Part shown: piece after piece, positions 1 through 7,958 of the stretch
Position numbering within the stretch: the first letter of the stretch is position 1
Layout: each line of letters begins with the position of its first letter
NCBI GenBank assembly: GCA_028279365.1
Contig: JANQNX010000011.1
Span: forward strand, 80,118-122,859
Length of the DNA: 42,742 nucleotides
DNA from: Gammaproteobacteria bacterium
Lineage (GTDB): Bacteria; Pseudomonadota; Gammaproteobacteria; Eutrophobiales; Eutrophobiaceae
Direction of reading: 5' to 3'
Notes under the pieces: generated by a model
What the model was told of the DNA's origin: nothing
What the model saw: the letters and a program-made list of their open reading frames with translations, nothing else
The model's database searches: none
Translations under genes and position numbers: made by a program

Positions 1-1
1 A

Positions 2-412
2 GAGATATGGGAAGTAATAAAAGACTTCCAAGCTATTGCCAATTGGCATCCGATGATCAACAAAATGAATAATAATGAATCATCTTCAGAACGCACGTAT
101 AGCCTAAAAGGGAAAGAGGGCGAGCTTACGGAAAGTCTTGATGAATATAGTGAGCAAGATCTTTTCTATTCGTATCGATTGTTACAAGAAAATATCGATG
201 TCATTCCTGTGAGTTTTCACAGCACAAAAATCGAAGTGGTAGCAATGGAAAATAATACTAGCAAGGTTAATTGGGAGGTTCGATTTTATCGGGCAGATAC
301 GGGTAATTTCCCCCCGGAACATTTATCAGATGAAGCTGCTGTTATGGCGATGGAAGAATTTGCATCATCGGGATTACAGGCGCTCAAATCTATGCTGGAG
401 AAGAGTAAATGA
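2..412 (+). CDS. MxaD-like SRPBCC family protein, 5' end cut by window edge
   Basis: The reading frame is open from base 2, so the gene starts left of the window; the first ATG inside (base 53) is internal. The visible N-terminus, EIWEVIKDFQAIANWHPMI, is the typical opening of SRPBCC/polyketide-cyclase-like proteins (strand, helix, then a W-H-P turn), and the C-terminus ends in the long helix expected for the fold. In methylotrophs such proteins (MxaD) sit beside PQQ methanol dehydrogenase genes and are thought to help electron transfer to the cytochrome. Here the stop overlaps the next start by 4 bases (ATGA), so it is coupled to the beta-propeller and SoxYZ-like genes. The family is clear; the MxaD-like role is inferred from the neighbours. 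Confidence 0.75.
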   Translation, partial: EIWEVIKDFQAIANWHPMINKMNNNESSSERTYSLKGKEGELTESLDEYSEQDLFYSYRLLQENIDVIPVSFHSTKIEVVAMENNTSKVNWEVRFYRADTGNFPPEHLSDEAAVMAMEEFASSGLQALKSMLEKSK

Positions 413-1356
413 TGCGAGTGGTATTGCTAGCAAGTATAGTCACTTTCTGCTGTATCGGTATGTCTTATGCACAAATAGCAGTGATTCCTAATCAAACTGA
501 TAATACGGTCTCAATCTATGATGTGAAAAAGAACAAACAGCTTGCATTACTGGATGTACCAAAGTCACCTGTCGGCGTCGCAATAAGTCGAGATGGAGAG
601 TTTGCCTATATTACACACCCAGAGGTAGGACTGATCACTGAAATTGATATTAAGCGGGGAGAGGTGGTTAAAGAAATTGATATCGGTGGGCAACCTTTTG
701 GTATTGCCATTCATGAAGACTGGCGGCGATTACTGTTCATAACAGACTGGACAAGAGATGCATTAGTGATTGTTGATACAGAACGGGGTTTAGTGATTGA
801 TTTAATGGCGGTGGGAAAATCCCCTGCCGGAGTCGTGATTGATGAAAATAAAAAACGTATCTATGTTGCGAATAGAGAAGATAATTCAATTTCGGTTCTC
901 GATTTGGAAACGCCCAGACAACATGGGCTATTACAAACAGGTCAAGGGCCTTACGCGTTAACGCTGTCGCCTGATGGGAAAAAGCTTTTTGTCGCTTCTG
1001 TACAGGATGATATGTTAATTGCTTATGATACCGACACATTGGAAGTAGATAAAAAAATAAAAACAGGGGGTTCGCCTTACGCCATTGTTATTTCCCCAAA
1101 TATGAAAAAAATTGTCATTTCTAACCAGCGTGAAGATAGTATCTCTGTTTTTGCTTACCCCGAGTTGCTGGATGAACGACGAATAAATGTAGGTAAATTG
1201 CCGGAGGCAATTTCGTTTATAGGTAATGAAAAGGTACTAGTAACAAACTGGTTTTCCAATGATTGGTCTATTGTTGATTTATCATTAGGGGAAGAGCTGC
1301 AACGTATTCCTGCTGGAGAAGGAACTCGAGCGTTTGGTTCTTTCATGACAGAATGA
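409..1356 (+). CDS. Periplasmic YVTN/YncE-type beta-propeller, PQQ-dehydrogenase associated
   Basis: The 315-residue protein starts with a signal peptide (about residues 1-21, ending SYA before Q) and then consists of repeated 40-residue blades. Recurring motifs are NTVSIYD, SPVGVAIS, QPFGIAIH, SPAGVVID, GPYALTLSPDGKKLFVAS and SPYAIVISP, the signature of YVTN seven-bladed propellers. Such propellers are regular companions of PQQ-dependent alcohol oxidation clusters, where their exact function is unknown; a binding or scaffold role in the periplasm is likely. Both ends overlap neighbours by 4 bases, indicating one coupled operon. A second ATG at base 412 is an equally possible start. Confidence 0.82.
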   Translation: MMRVVLLASIVTFCCIGMSYAQIAVIPNQTDNTVSIYDVKKNKQLALLDVPKSPVGVAISRDGEFAYITHPEVGLITEIDIKRGEVVKEIDIGGQPFGIAIHEDWRRLLFITDWTRDALVIVDTERGLVIDLMAVGKSPAGVVIDENKKRIYVANREDNSISVLDLETPRQHGLLQTGQGPYALTLSPDGKKLFVASVQDDMLIAYDTDTLEVDKKIKTGGSPYAIVISPNMKKIVISNQREDSISVFAYPELLDERRINVGKLPEAISFIGNEKVLVTNWFSNDWSIVDLSLGEELQRIPAGEGTRAFGSFMTE

Positions 1357-2144
1357 AAGCCAAATATATTTTATGCGTTATCTGTTTTTTATCTTTTTTT
1401 GTGTCGATGGTTGATGCAGAAATGGGAACCATTTCAGATGAATGGTTGCAGTTAAAGAAGGCTTATTTTGAAGATAAAGAGCTGATTAAAGACCATTCTT
1501 ACTTTGAATTAATCGCACCCCCTCGTGCAGAAGATGCGGCGTTTACTCCAGTAAGGATCATTGCAAATCAGGCGCAAACTTCCGATCAATACGTTGAAAA
1601 ACTTTATCTTTTTGTAGACAAGAACCCGGCTCCATTAGTCGGAGTTTATCATTTTGGTAATGCACTAGACTGGCTCGATTTTTCTACACGTTTGAGGGTG
1701 GATCGGTATTCATATCTAAGAGCAATAGTTGTGATGAATACCGGGGAGCATTACATTCGCTCTCACTATATTAAGGCCAGTGGGGGGTGTTCTGCACCAC
1801 CACCTCCAAATACCGAAGGAATTTCAAGTCAGACAGGTAAGATGCGTATTCGTATTGTGAATAAGGAAAAGGTTGAACATTTAATGTTGCAAGTCAAACA
1901 CCCAAATAATAGTGGCTTACAGATAGACCCAATATCGCGAGGCTATATTCCGGCGCACTTCGTGACAGATATACGTTTATTAATTAATGAATCAGATTTC
2001 CTTGTCGATGCTAAAACGGGTATTTCTGTCAGTAGTGATCCCGCAATTACGATCAGGTTACCAAAAGATATGATTAAAAATGTGACTGCAGTAGTAGAAG
2101 ACTCGACGCTCAAAAACTGGCAGAAACACTTGAGCGTAGAATAG
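1353..2144 (+). CDS. Quinoprotein dehydrogenase-associated SoxYZ-like carrier protein
   Basis: The 263-residue protein has a signal peptide (hydrophobic residues 4-20, likely cleaved after about 22). Residues about 25-150 resemble SoxY: the segment ends in KASGGCSAPPPP, where C146 matches the swinging-arm cysteine of SoxY (usually GGCG at the C-terminus). Residues about 160-255 resemble SoxZ (MRIRIVNKEKVEHLMLQVKHP, then YIPAHFVTDIRLLIN). This fused Y-Z order is the family annotated as quinoprotein-associated SoxYZ-like carrier. It is thought to carry a bound intermediate on the cysteine in the periplasm, probably with the metallohydrolase at 3834-4757. It is the last gene of the coupled trio. 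Confidence 0.85.
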   Translation: MKAKYILCVICFLSFFVSMVDAEMGTISDEWLQLKKAYFEDKELIKDHSYFELIAPPRAEDAAFTPVRIIANQAQTSDQYVEKLYLFVDKNPAPLVGVYHFGNALDWLDFSTRLRVDRYSYLRAIVVMNTGEHYIRSHYIKASGGCSAPPPPNTEGISSQTGKMRIRIVNKEKVEHLMLQVKHPNNSGLQIDPISRGYIPAHFVTDIRLLINESDFLVDAKTGISVSSDPAITIRLPKDMIKNVTAVVEDSTLKNWQKHLSVE

Positions 2145-2510
2145 ATCCACCCGTACTTGTTTAGATATGTAAAAAAAGATCATCTTCTGTGTTTGCGATA
2201 ATGATATTGAGTTACAGAATGAAAACACATCAATATTAACTATTATCATAGAAGATGATATTACTGGTTTGATTCCTGATGTTAATTGTGGATTTGGAGT
2301 AATTAGCATGCGAGAAAGAGCACAAGCACTGAATGGTCAATTTAGAATATCAGAATCAGCTATGGGTGGATTCAAGGTCTCTGTTCAAATTTCAATTAAT
2401 CTGTTGGGATAAAATAATCATATAAAAAGGAAATTTTCACAGGTTTTTTCTGGAGTTGTTGTTGTATCTATGAAGATATTTTTTTGTTTAAATTATAAAT
2501 ATATTTTCAG
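2145..2510. other. Gap between SoxYZ-like gene and response regulator
   Basis: This 366-base stretch has no intact gene. Bases 2173-2412 hold a decayed histidine-kinase C-terminus (separate entry). Bases 2413-2510 are very AT-rich and presumably carry the promoter of the response regulator, though no convincing -35/-10 pair or Shine-Dalgarno stands out. Confidence 0.6.
2173..2412 (+). pseudogene. Remnant of sensor histidine kinase (C-terminal ATPase domain only)
   Basis: Between a stop at 2170-2172 and a stop at 2410-2412 the frame encodes about 79 residues with no sensible start. The end reads GFGVISMRERAQALNGQF, then RISESAMGGFKVSVQIS, which matches the G2 box and last strands of NarL/UhpB-type kinase HATPase domains (usual pattern G-x-G-L-x-x-M-R-E-R...L-x-G). 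The preceding IIIEDDITGLIPD looks like a degraded G1 box (D-D-G-x-G). Sensor, dimerisation domain and N-box are absent. It lies just upstream of, and in the same direction as, the response regulator at 2511, as expected for its lost cognate kinase. Confidence 0.75.
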
Positions 2511-3173
2511 ATGTCAGACATGAGTTATTCCAAAGTAAGTGTCCTTATTATTGACGATCATCTTATTGTCGTTGATGCATGTAAAACCTTATTAAATCAG
2601 AATGGTTTTAAATCTATTACAGCAACAACGATTTGCGAAGAAGGGCTAAAGCTTGCAATAGATAATAAACCGAATCTGATCATTATTGATATTTCCATGC
2701 CAGGTATGGGCGGTTTAGGCATTATCCGCAGGATTCAAAAAAAGAATATTGATGCGAAGATCATTGTTTTTTCCATGCATGATGATCCAAGTATTATTTT
2801 GCGAGCACTTGAAGCAGGGGTGAATGGGTATGTGAGTAAAACCAGTTCACCAGAGAAAATACTTGAGGCAGTACTAGCAGTGTTGTCGGGAGACAAATAC
2901 CTGTCTCAAGATATTGCGCAAACTGTTGCATTAGAGAAACTAAATCCAAAGAAAAATATTCTGGATACACTTAGCCCAAAAGAGTTTGAGATATTCGATA
3001 TGTTGGTTAATGGCAATAATGTTTCACAAATAGCAACATCACTTTTGCTAAATACCAAGTCTGTCAGTAATTATATTACAAAAATTAAAGCTAAATTGAA
3101 TACATCAAGTTTAGGTGAGTTAGTACGTGTAGGGTATAAATATAATATTGTAAAAACTGAATCATTAGTGTGA
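2511..3173 (+). CDS. NarL/FixJ-family response regulator (REC + LuxR HTH)
   Basis: The 220-residue protein has an N-terminal receiver domain (about 8-125) with the acidic pair D15/D16, phospho-acceptor D60 (LIIIDISMPGMGG), the S/T switch in IIVFSMHDD and the conserved lysine in GYVSKTS. A LuxR-type helix-turn-helix follows at about 150-210 (LSPKEFEIFDMLVNG, then IATSLLLNTKSVSNYITKIKAKL). Regulators of this type (AgmR/ErbR and relatives) commonly control PQQ alcohol dehydrogenase genes, and the quinoprotein companion genes next door suggest the same here. Its adjacent kinase is a remnant, so it must be phosphorylated by another kinase or act without one. A second ATG at 2520 is an alternative start; neither has a clear ribosome site. 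Confidence 0.88.
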   Translation: MSDMSYSKVSVLIIDDHLIVVDACKTLLNQNGFKSITATTICEEGLKLAIDNKPNLIIIDISMPGMGGLGIIRRIQKKNIDAKIIVFSMHDDPSIILRALEAGVNGYVSKTSSPEKILEAVLAVLSGDKYLSQDIAQTVALEKLNPKKNILDTLSPKEFEIFDMLVNGNNVSQIATSLLLNTKSVSNYITKIKAKLNTSSLGELVRVGYKYNIVKTESLV

Positions 3174-3197
3174 TTCGCCTGAAATAGGCCATGCACT

Positions 3198-3794
3198 CTA
3201 TTTAGCTAATATATAGTCCTCTAAAATGGTTTCATAAAATTCATATAGAGGTTCTACTGATTGTTCTAATCTCATTCTGAGTAACGCACCTTGCCAGGCA
3301 CTAAAAATAATATTTGCTATTTTCTCAGGTAAAACATCATCTCGAATGATCCCTTGTTCTTGTCCGCTGGAAAGCGCTTGTGCTATTAGTGCACAATACT
3401 CATTAACTGCATTCATCAGTGACTTTCTTCCTATTTCACTATCAATTGTCAGTTCGCTAGTCATGTCGCCCAGAAGACAGCCCCCTTCAAAATCAGATTT
3501 TTCCAGGTCATCTATTAACGATGAAAAATATTTTTTTAAGGCCTCGTAACTATTCAGTTCAGGAGTATTGATATTCTCTTGTAACTGATTAATAAAAGGT
3601 TGGATGTAGTGAGATATAGCATTAGCCAAAAAGTCTTCTTTGCTATCGAAATAAGCATAAAAAGAACCCTTGGGTACTTTTACATTATCCAGAATTTCCT
3701 TGATACCTGTTCCATGATAGCCGCGCATCATGAATAAGCGAACTCCCTCATCAAGTAGTTTTGTTTTCTTTAGGGTTTTTTTATCGGTAATCAT
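3198..3794 (-). CDS. TetR/AcrR-family transcriptional repressor
   Basis: The N-terminal helix-turn-helix reads LLDEGVRLFMMRGYHGTGIK, then EILDNVKVPKGSFYAYFDSKEDFL, the classic TetR DNA-binding region with a NemR/AcuR flavour. The C-terminal helical domain ends in FSAWQGALLRMRLEQSVEPL, typical of that group. The ATG at 3794 is preferred; the frame extends to a TTG at 3830 but this would add an unusual N-terminal tail. It is the last gene of a minus-strand operon after the DUF4242 protein and the metallohydrolase, whose promoter carries a 12-bp palindrome that is its probable operator. Autoregulation is likely. Its ligand is unknown; TetR proteins of this group often sense reactive electrophiles or aldehydes, which would suit an alcohol-oxidation locus. 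Confidence 0.85.
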   Translation of the reverse strand: MITDKKTLKKTKLLDEGVRLFMMRGYHGTGIKEILDNVKVPKGSFYAYFDSKEDFLANAISHYIQPFINQLQENINTPELNSYEALKKYFSSLIDDLEKSDFEGGCLLGDMTSELTIDSEIGRKSLMNAVNEYCALIAQALSSGQEQGIIRDDVLPEKIANIIFSAWQGALLRMRLEQSVEPLYEFYETILEDYILAK

Positions 3795-3798
3795 ATTA

Positions 3799-3816
3799 AC
3801 AATATACGACTGATCA
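3799..3816 (-). promoter_or_regulatory. Possible secondary TetR operator half-site before tetR
   Basis: On the minus strand, just upstream of the TetR start, stands GTCGTATATTGT (3799-3810). The same 12 bases occur at 5209-5220 in and beside the main operator. The other half of the palindrome is poorly conserved here, so this would be a weak or vestigial site. Confidence 0.4.
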
Positions 3817-3833
3817 TAATTAATTTTCAATAC

Positions 3834-4757
3834 TTACCATTCAAGCTCCGTGAATGTTTTGCTAACATTTCGACGATGGTTTTCTTCATGTAAGAGCCAT
3901 TTCTTTTTCTCATCACTTAACACTGTCTCTATGATGTCTTCCATGAAAGTCCCCCGATCAATTTCTTTTTGAACCTCATCATGCAATGACTTCAAATAGT
4001 TATATTGGCTTTCCACTGCGCCTGGCCATTCAGCAGAGGCTGGTCCATGCCCGGGAATGGCTAATTTGAACTCTTCTTGCTTTAGATCATCCAGAAGAGA
4101 AAGCCAGCCTCTAATACTTGCATCGATAACTGGAATTCTTTCAAGAAATAATAAATCTGATAGCCATATCGTATTTGTTTTTTTGTCCAGGATGCTGAGA
4201 TCGTTATTCGTATGCGCTGGTTGATGTGCAGTCAATAATAATTTTCTACCGCCAAGGTCGATTTCCAGCGTTGTTTCGACTCCTACCTCAGGCTTTATGA
4301 TGGCGTTTTCAGTGTCATTCTTATCGATATAGTCGTTATACTGTTCCATGAAGAATTGCTTATTATGTTCGATCTCATCAGCCAGCCTGATATGTCCTAT
4401 AAACTTGGCGTTTGTATCCTTAAATGCTGAGTTACCTAATAGATGGTCATAGTGAATATGGGTATTAATCACATAACAAATAGGAAGATCAGAAACCTTT
4501 TTAATCTCTGCTTTTAATAACGTTCCAATTTTATGTGAGCCGCCGGTATCAATGACGGCAATACATGCTGACCCGACGATGAAACCGATATTCGCAATAT
4601 CATCGTTGTGTTCATCTTCAAAACCCAAATGCTTACCGGTATGTACAAACACACCATCTGCTACTTCACTAATGTTTAAACTATTTGAACCGCTTGCAAA
4701 CACTTGTGTTACTGAAATGAACAAAATGAAAGATATTATTTTAAATAACATATGCAT
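3834..4757 (-). CDS. Quinoprotein relay system metallo-beta-lactamase-fold hydrolase
   Basis: The 307-residue exported protein has a hydrophobic signal peptide (about 3-21, VFA before S). The metallo-beta-lactamase site is complete: H100-x-H102-x-D104-H105 (NTHIHYDHLLGN), H182 (QPAHTNNDL), D201 (IWLSDLLF) and H237 (PGHGPAS), so two zinc ions can be bound. Its size, signal peptide and setting fit the SoxH-related zinc metallohydrolases of the quinoprotein relay group, which occur with the SoxYZ-like carrier; the chemistry is not established, but thioester hydrolysis on the carrier cysteine is a reasonable idea. It is the middle gene of the DUF4242, hydrolase, TetR operon. Confidence 0.83.
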   Translation of the reverse strand: MHMLFKIISFILFISVTQVFASGSNSLNISEVADGVFVHTGKHLGFEDEHNDDIANIGFIVGSACIAVIDTGGSHKIGTLLKAEIKKVSDLPICYVINTHIHYDHLLGNSAFKDTNAKFIGHIRLADEIEHNKQFFMEQYNDYIDKNDTENAIIKPEVGVETTLEIDLGGRKLLLTAHQPAHTNNDLSILDKKTNTIWLSDLLFLERIPVIDASIRGWLSLLDDLKQEEFKLAIPGHGPASAEWPGAVESQYNYLKSLHDEVQKEIDRGTFMEDIIETVLSDEKKKWLLHEENHRRNVSKTFTELEW

Positions 4758-4798
4758 TTCTCTTGTTAGAGTTCGAGCAGATGTGAGCCTTACAGTCT

Positions 4799-5071
4799 CT
4801 AATCAGCTGTTGTAGGATCAATAACGTTTCGAATTTCTGATATTGAATTAGCAGGGAAGCTGCCTCTTTCAGCATGCTCGCGTATCGCGGCCTCATCGGG
4901 AGCGATATAAACACAATAAACTTTGTCATCACTGACATAACTCTGTAGCCATTGGATCTGCGGCCCCATGTCCTGCAAGATAGAACATGATTTTGCTGAG
5001 ATTCCTTGTAGATCGTCACGCGTTAATTTCCCGGCTTCCGGGATTTCCCGTTCAAAAATAAATTTTGGCAT
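4799..5071 (-). CDS. DUF4242 (SCO4226-like nickel-binding fold) small protein
   Basis: The 90-residue protein begins MPKFIFEREIPEAGKLT, the standard opening of DUF4242 proteins, and continues with SVxxDKVYCVYIAPDEAAIREHAERGSFP, matching the family's second half (ferredoxin-like alpha/beta barrel). The ATG at 5071 is chosen because a GGAGA ribosome site lies 7 bases upstream; a TTG five codons earlier falls on that site. The best-studied relative (SCO4226 of Streptomyces) binds nickel, but most members have no known role. It is first in the operon and reads from the TetR-type promoter at 5195-5223. An accessory function in quinoprotein metabolism is only inferred from position. Confidence 0.78.
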   Translation of the reverse strand: MPKFIFEREIPEAGKLTRDDLQGISAKSCSILQDMGPQIQWLQSYVSDDKVYCVYIAPDEAAIREHAERGSFPANSISEIRNVIDPTTAD

Positions 5072-5194
5072 GGCTTTTATCTCCAATAGTCAGTGTTATA
5101 TAGCGTTGTTGTTTTCATAAAACACGGCTAAATATACGCCGAGTTTCATGCTTATGTATCCCTGAAGATTTACGCTTAAGTTCAGTTGCGAATA

Positions 5195-5223
5195 AATATA
5201 GACGACCGGTCGTATATTGTCAA
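5195..5223 (-). promoter_or_regulatory. Sigma-70 promoter with TetR operator in the spacer
   Basis: On the minus strand a perfect -35 TTGACA (5218-5223) is followed by a spacer of exactly 17 bases (5201-5217) and a -10 TATATT (5195-5200). The spacer contains the perfect 12-bp palindrome ACGACCGGTCGT (5202-5213), extended by a further three matching pairs after one mismatch. It drives the 5071-to-3198 operon, whose last gene is a TetR repressor; a repressor bound here would block RNA polymerase directly. Confidence 0.8.
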
Positions 5224-5330
5224 AGTAAAATAGAATTAAATAAGTTTTGGCTGAATTTTATTTTAAGCAGCAGGAGTATTGCCTGCTCAGAATTCAAGTA
5301 AGAGGCTGAGTTATAAGCTATTTGTGTATA

Positions 5331-6659
5331 TTACAGCTCGACTTGGGACTCACCGATATACGTTGCCACGTCGCCAGTTAATTCTTCCAGGCGTTCCATT
5401 GCGATTCCTAACAGGGTTTTGAATAAGGATGATCGGTTCTCCGCTGATAATTCTTCAATCTTGTTTGAATCGATACTCCAGAGTGTTGTTTCACCTACGG
5501 CCTTAACGCTAGCGGTGCGTTTGGTTGTATCGCCGAGCAAACTGGTATCACCAAAGCAGGCACCACTTTCAAGCATGCTGATATTCACGCCTTTCTTTGT
5601 CACCATGACGCTGCCTTCAACGAGCAGAAAAAACTCCTGGCTGTCTTCGCCTTCGGTGATGATGTTTTCACCATCGTTAACTTTTTTAACTGTGCCAATT
5701 TGTAATAGCTGTTGTATTTGATCGGGAGAGAAATATCGGAACCAGTCGTTTTGACGAAAATCGGTATAGTATTCCAGTTCTGTTGGCCACTTGATGGCTC
5801 CCGGCCGTTTGGTTTTTTCCAACTCAATAATGTCATGCGCGCGTTTTAAATCAGCCGCAAATTCCAATGCGGATTGATAACGATCTTCGTCCTTCTTTGC
5901 CATCGCTTTTTCGACGATTTCACTGACTTCTTCCGGTATGTCAGATCTTAACCCCCACAACGGTGTCGGTTTTTCATACAGGATATTATTGACTAATGTT
6001 TTTGCATCCCCAGCTTTGAAAGGGATTCTGCCGGACAACATCTTGTACATGGTCGAGCCTAGCGCGAAGATATCTGTCAACATCGTGATATCTCGCGCTT
6101 CCAGGAAATGCTCGGGCGCCATGTAGGCTAACGTGCCCGAGTTTTTCACCAGTTCTGTGGTCTCCAGATAGTGCGAGATACTAAAGTCGGTTAGTTTCAC
6201 CAGACCTTGCGGACGGTTATAAATAATATTGCCCGGTTTGATATCGCGGTGGATGATGCCGTGAAAGTGAACAAAGTCTAGCGCCATACAACACTTGAGC
6301 ATAATATCGATGCATTCCTCGACGTGATCGATGCCGTTGTCACCTAAATAATCATCAACCGGTCGTCCAGGTACCAGTTCCATGACCAGATAGTCCATAC
6401 CGTTGTCTCTGCCGACGTCAAACACCGTGACAATATTGGTATGGGTGAAATTACCTGCGATTTGAGCCTCGTTGTAGAACGCTTTTCCCAGCTCCATGGT
6501 CTTTTCGGCTGGAATAGAATCTATCTTGGGCATCTTGATCGCGACGTCCCTTTTTAATAGTGGATCCTTTCCTCGATACACGACACCGTAGGTGCCTTCG
6601 CCAATCTTGTCTTCAAGTTGATAGCGGCCAATCGTAGTGAGTTCGCTTTTTGAATTCAT
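5331..6659 (-). CDS. Ser/Thr protein kinase fused to C-terminal cyclic-nucleotide-binding domain
   Basis: The 442-residue soluble protein has a Hanks-type kinase domain (about 10-280): glycine loop GEGTYGVVY, lysine K42 (VAIKMP), E64, catalytic loop HRDIKPGN (137-144) and APE at 181-183. The metal-binding DFG is DFS (158-160), which is unusual but keeps the aspartate. A CNB domain follows (about 305-425) with FGD (369-371) and R381 in the phosphate-binding cassette (usual FGE...R), so binding of a cyclic nucleotide is plausible. There is no transmembrane or PASTA segment. It stands alone between the TetR operon and the efflux operon. A kinase gated by cAMP or a related nucleotide is inferred from the fusion; its targets are unknown. 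Confidence 0.88.
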   Translation of the reverse strand: MNSKSELTTIGRYQLEDKIGEGTYGVVYRGKDPLLKRDVAIKMPKIDSIPAEKTMELGKAFYNEAQIAGNFTHTNIVTVFDVGRDNGMDYLVMELVPGRPVDDYLGDNGIDHVEECIDIMLKCCMALDFVHFHGIIHRDIKPGNIIYNRPQGLVKLTDFSISHYLETTELVKNSGTLAYMAPEHFLEARDITMLTDIFALGSTMYKMLSGRIPFKAGDAKTLVNNILYEKPTPLWGLRSDIPEEVSEIVEKAMAKKDEDRYQSALEFAADLKRAHDIIELEKTKRPGAIKWPTELEYYTDFRQNDWFRYFSPDQIQQLLQIGTVKKVNDGENIITEGEDSQEFFLLVEGSVMVTKKGVNISMLESGACFGDTSLLGDTTKRTASVKAVGETTLWSIDSNKIEELSAENRSSLFKTLLGIAMERLEELTGDVATYIGESQVEL

Positions 6660-6756
6660 GACTTATCCATATCTGCTCTCAATGGAGCCAATATAGTAAC
6701 GCGGATCAGATTAATAATTCTAATAATTATTGGTATAGAGGATTGTATTAAATCTA

Positions 6757-7953
6757 CTAACGTGACCTGACTCGGCTGTTGTCAGACACATTCAACCCCG
6801 GGTGATTAATGATACGCTCGCCTTCCTCTATGCCGGATAAAACCTCGGCTGACACTCCGCTGCGTTGTCCAACTTCAACAATTTTTAATACAGAGCGGCC
6901 TTCATTGATAGCGAAAACAGCCCACTTGTTATCTTTTCGAAACAGGGCACTGCTTGGAATTTGTAAGGTATCTTTACTTTCCCAGAGAATGAATACGGTT
7001 TCCATGCGATAGCCATCGCCCAGGCGTTGCCATTGTTCTTTAGGTGAAATGATATCTACGATGACTAATACGCGTTGTTCCTCAACGCCGAGCGCCGAGA
7101 CTTTAGTGAAACCAACCGGTTCAATTGTTCTTACCGCGCCTTGAAGAATCGTATCGCCACCCCAACGCTCGAAACGCACTCTTGTTCCGGGTACGATTTT
7201 GATCGCGTCTCGAGACAGAACATCGACCTCAACTTCCAGTGATAGAGGATCGCCGATTTCTAACAAGGGGTCGCCTTTATTTACCACACCTTCACTTTCA
7301 TGATGTAGCTTGAGGACGCTACCGCTGACGGGCGCATTAATCGAAACCGTTTCGGGTTCATCTTGTGTTTGTTCTGCTGCCGATATGCTAAGAACCGCCT
7401 CGGCCGCATTTTTTTCAAATTCTGCAACTTCGACATCAAAACGTGCTGATTCAAGGTTGGCCCTGGTTCTGCGAGCGTTGGCTTCGGCTTGTTGAAAACG
7501 GTCTAAGGAAATTGTGCGCGAGTCATATAATTTTTTTAATCGTTCCAATTCTCTTGCGGCAAAGTCAGCATCAGCTTCAGCCGCATTCACATTTCGTCGT
7601 GCTGCATTCAATGTTGCTTGTGCAGCAGAGACTCTGGCCTCAGCTTCTGCACGGCTTCTTGGATCAAGTACAGTAGAACGCAGTGGTTCCAGACACAGAA
7701 GGCGCTGATCTTTTTCAACAGTGTCTCCAATGTCTAAATCCAGTCGGCGGGCAAAGCCATCAACCGGCGCAGATAAGACATAGCGATCAATGACACGCGT
7801 CTTACCTTCCTCTTCAATCGTGACTTGCAGCGTATCGCGCTTAGCTATCGCGACATCAACCAGCACCGGTCGAGGTATAAAGCCAATGACTATAACGATA
7901 ATGATAACTACCGCAGTGATAATTAAACCGAGATGATTACGTAGATTTGCCAT
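6757..7953 (-). CDS. HlyD/MFP-family periplasmic adaptor of ABC efflux system
   Basis: The 398-residue protein has one N-terminal membrane anchor (about 9-28), then the barrel-sandwich half-motif VDGFARRLDLDIGDTVEKDQRLL, a long alpha-hairpin rich in Ala/Glu/Arg (about 90-195), and the second half APVSGSVLKLHHESEGVVNKG. A beta-barrel and membrane-proximal region follow (EQRVLVIVDI, LFRKDNKWAVFAI). These are the features of MacA/HlyD-type membrane fusion proteins, which link an inner-membrane ABC transporter to an outer-membrane channel. It starts 5 bases after the permease stop, so the three genes are one operon. No TolC-type channel is nearby. Confidence 0.88.
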   Translation of the reverse strand: MANLRNHLGLIITAVVIIIVIVIGFIPRPVLVDVAIAKRDTLQVTIEEEGKTRVIDRYVLSAPVDGFARRLDLDIGDTVEKDQRLLCLEPLRSTVLDPRSRAEAEARVSAAQATLNAARRNVNAAEADADFAARELERLKKLYDSRTISLDRFQQAEANARRTRANLESARFDVEVAEFEKNAAEAVLSISAAEQTQDEPETVSINAPVSGSVLKLHHESEGVVNKGDPLLEIGDPLSLEVEVDVLSRDAIKIVPGTRVRFERWGGDTILQGAVRTIEPVGFTKVSALGVEEQRVLVIVDIISPKEQWQRLGDGYRMETVFILWESKDTLQIPSSALFRKDNKWAVFAINEGRSVLKIVEVGQRSGVSAEVLSGIEEGERIINHPGLNVSDNSRVRSR

Positions 7954-7958
7954 ATTGT

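Noticed and set aside
2058..2309. An 83-codon minus-strand frame
   Set aside because: It is antisense to the SoxYZ-like gene end and the kinase remnant; the plus frame has clear HATPase motifs.
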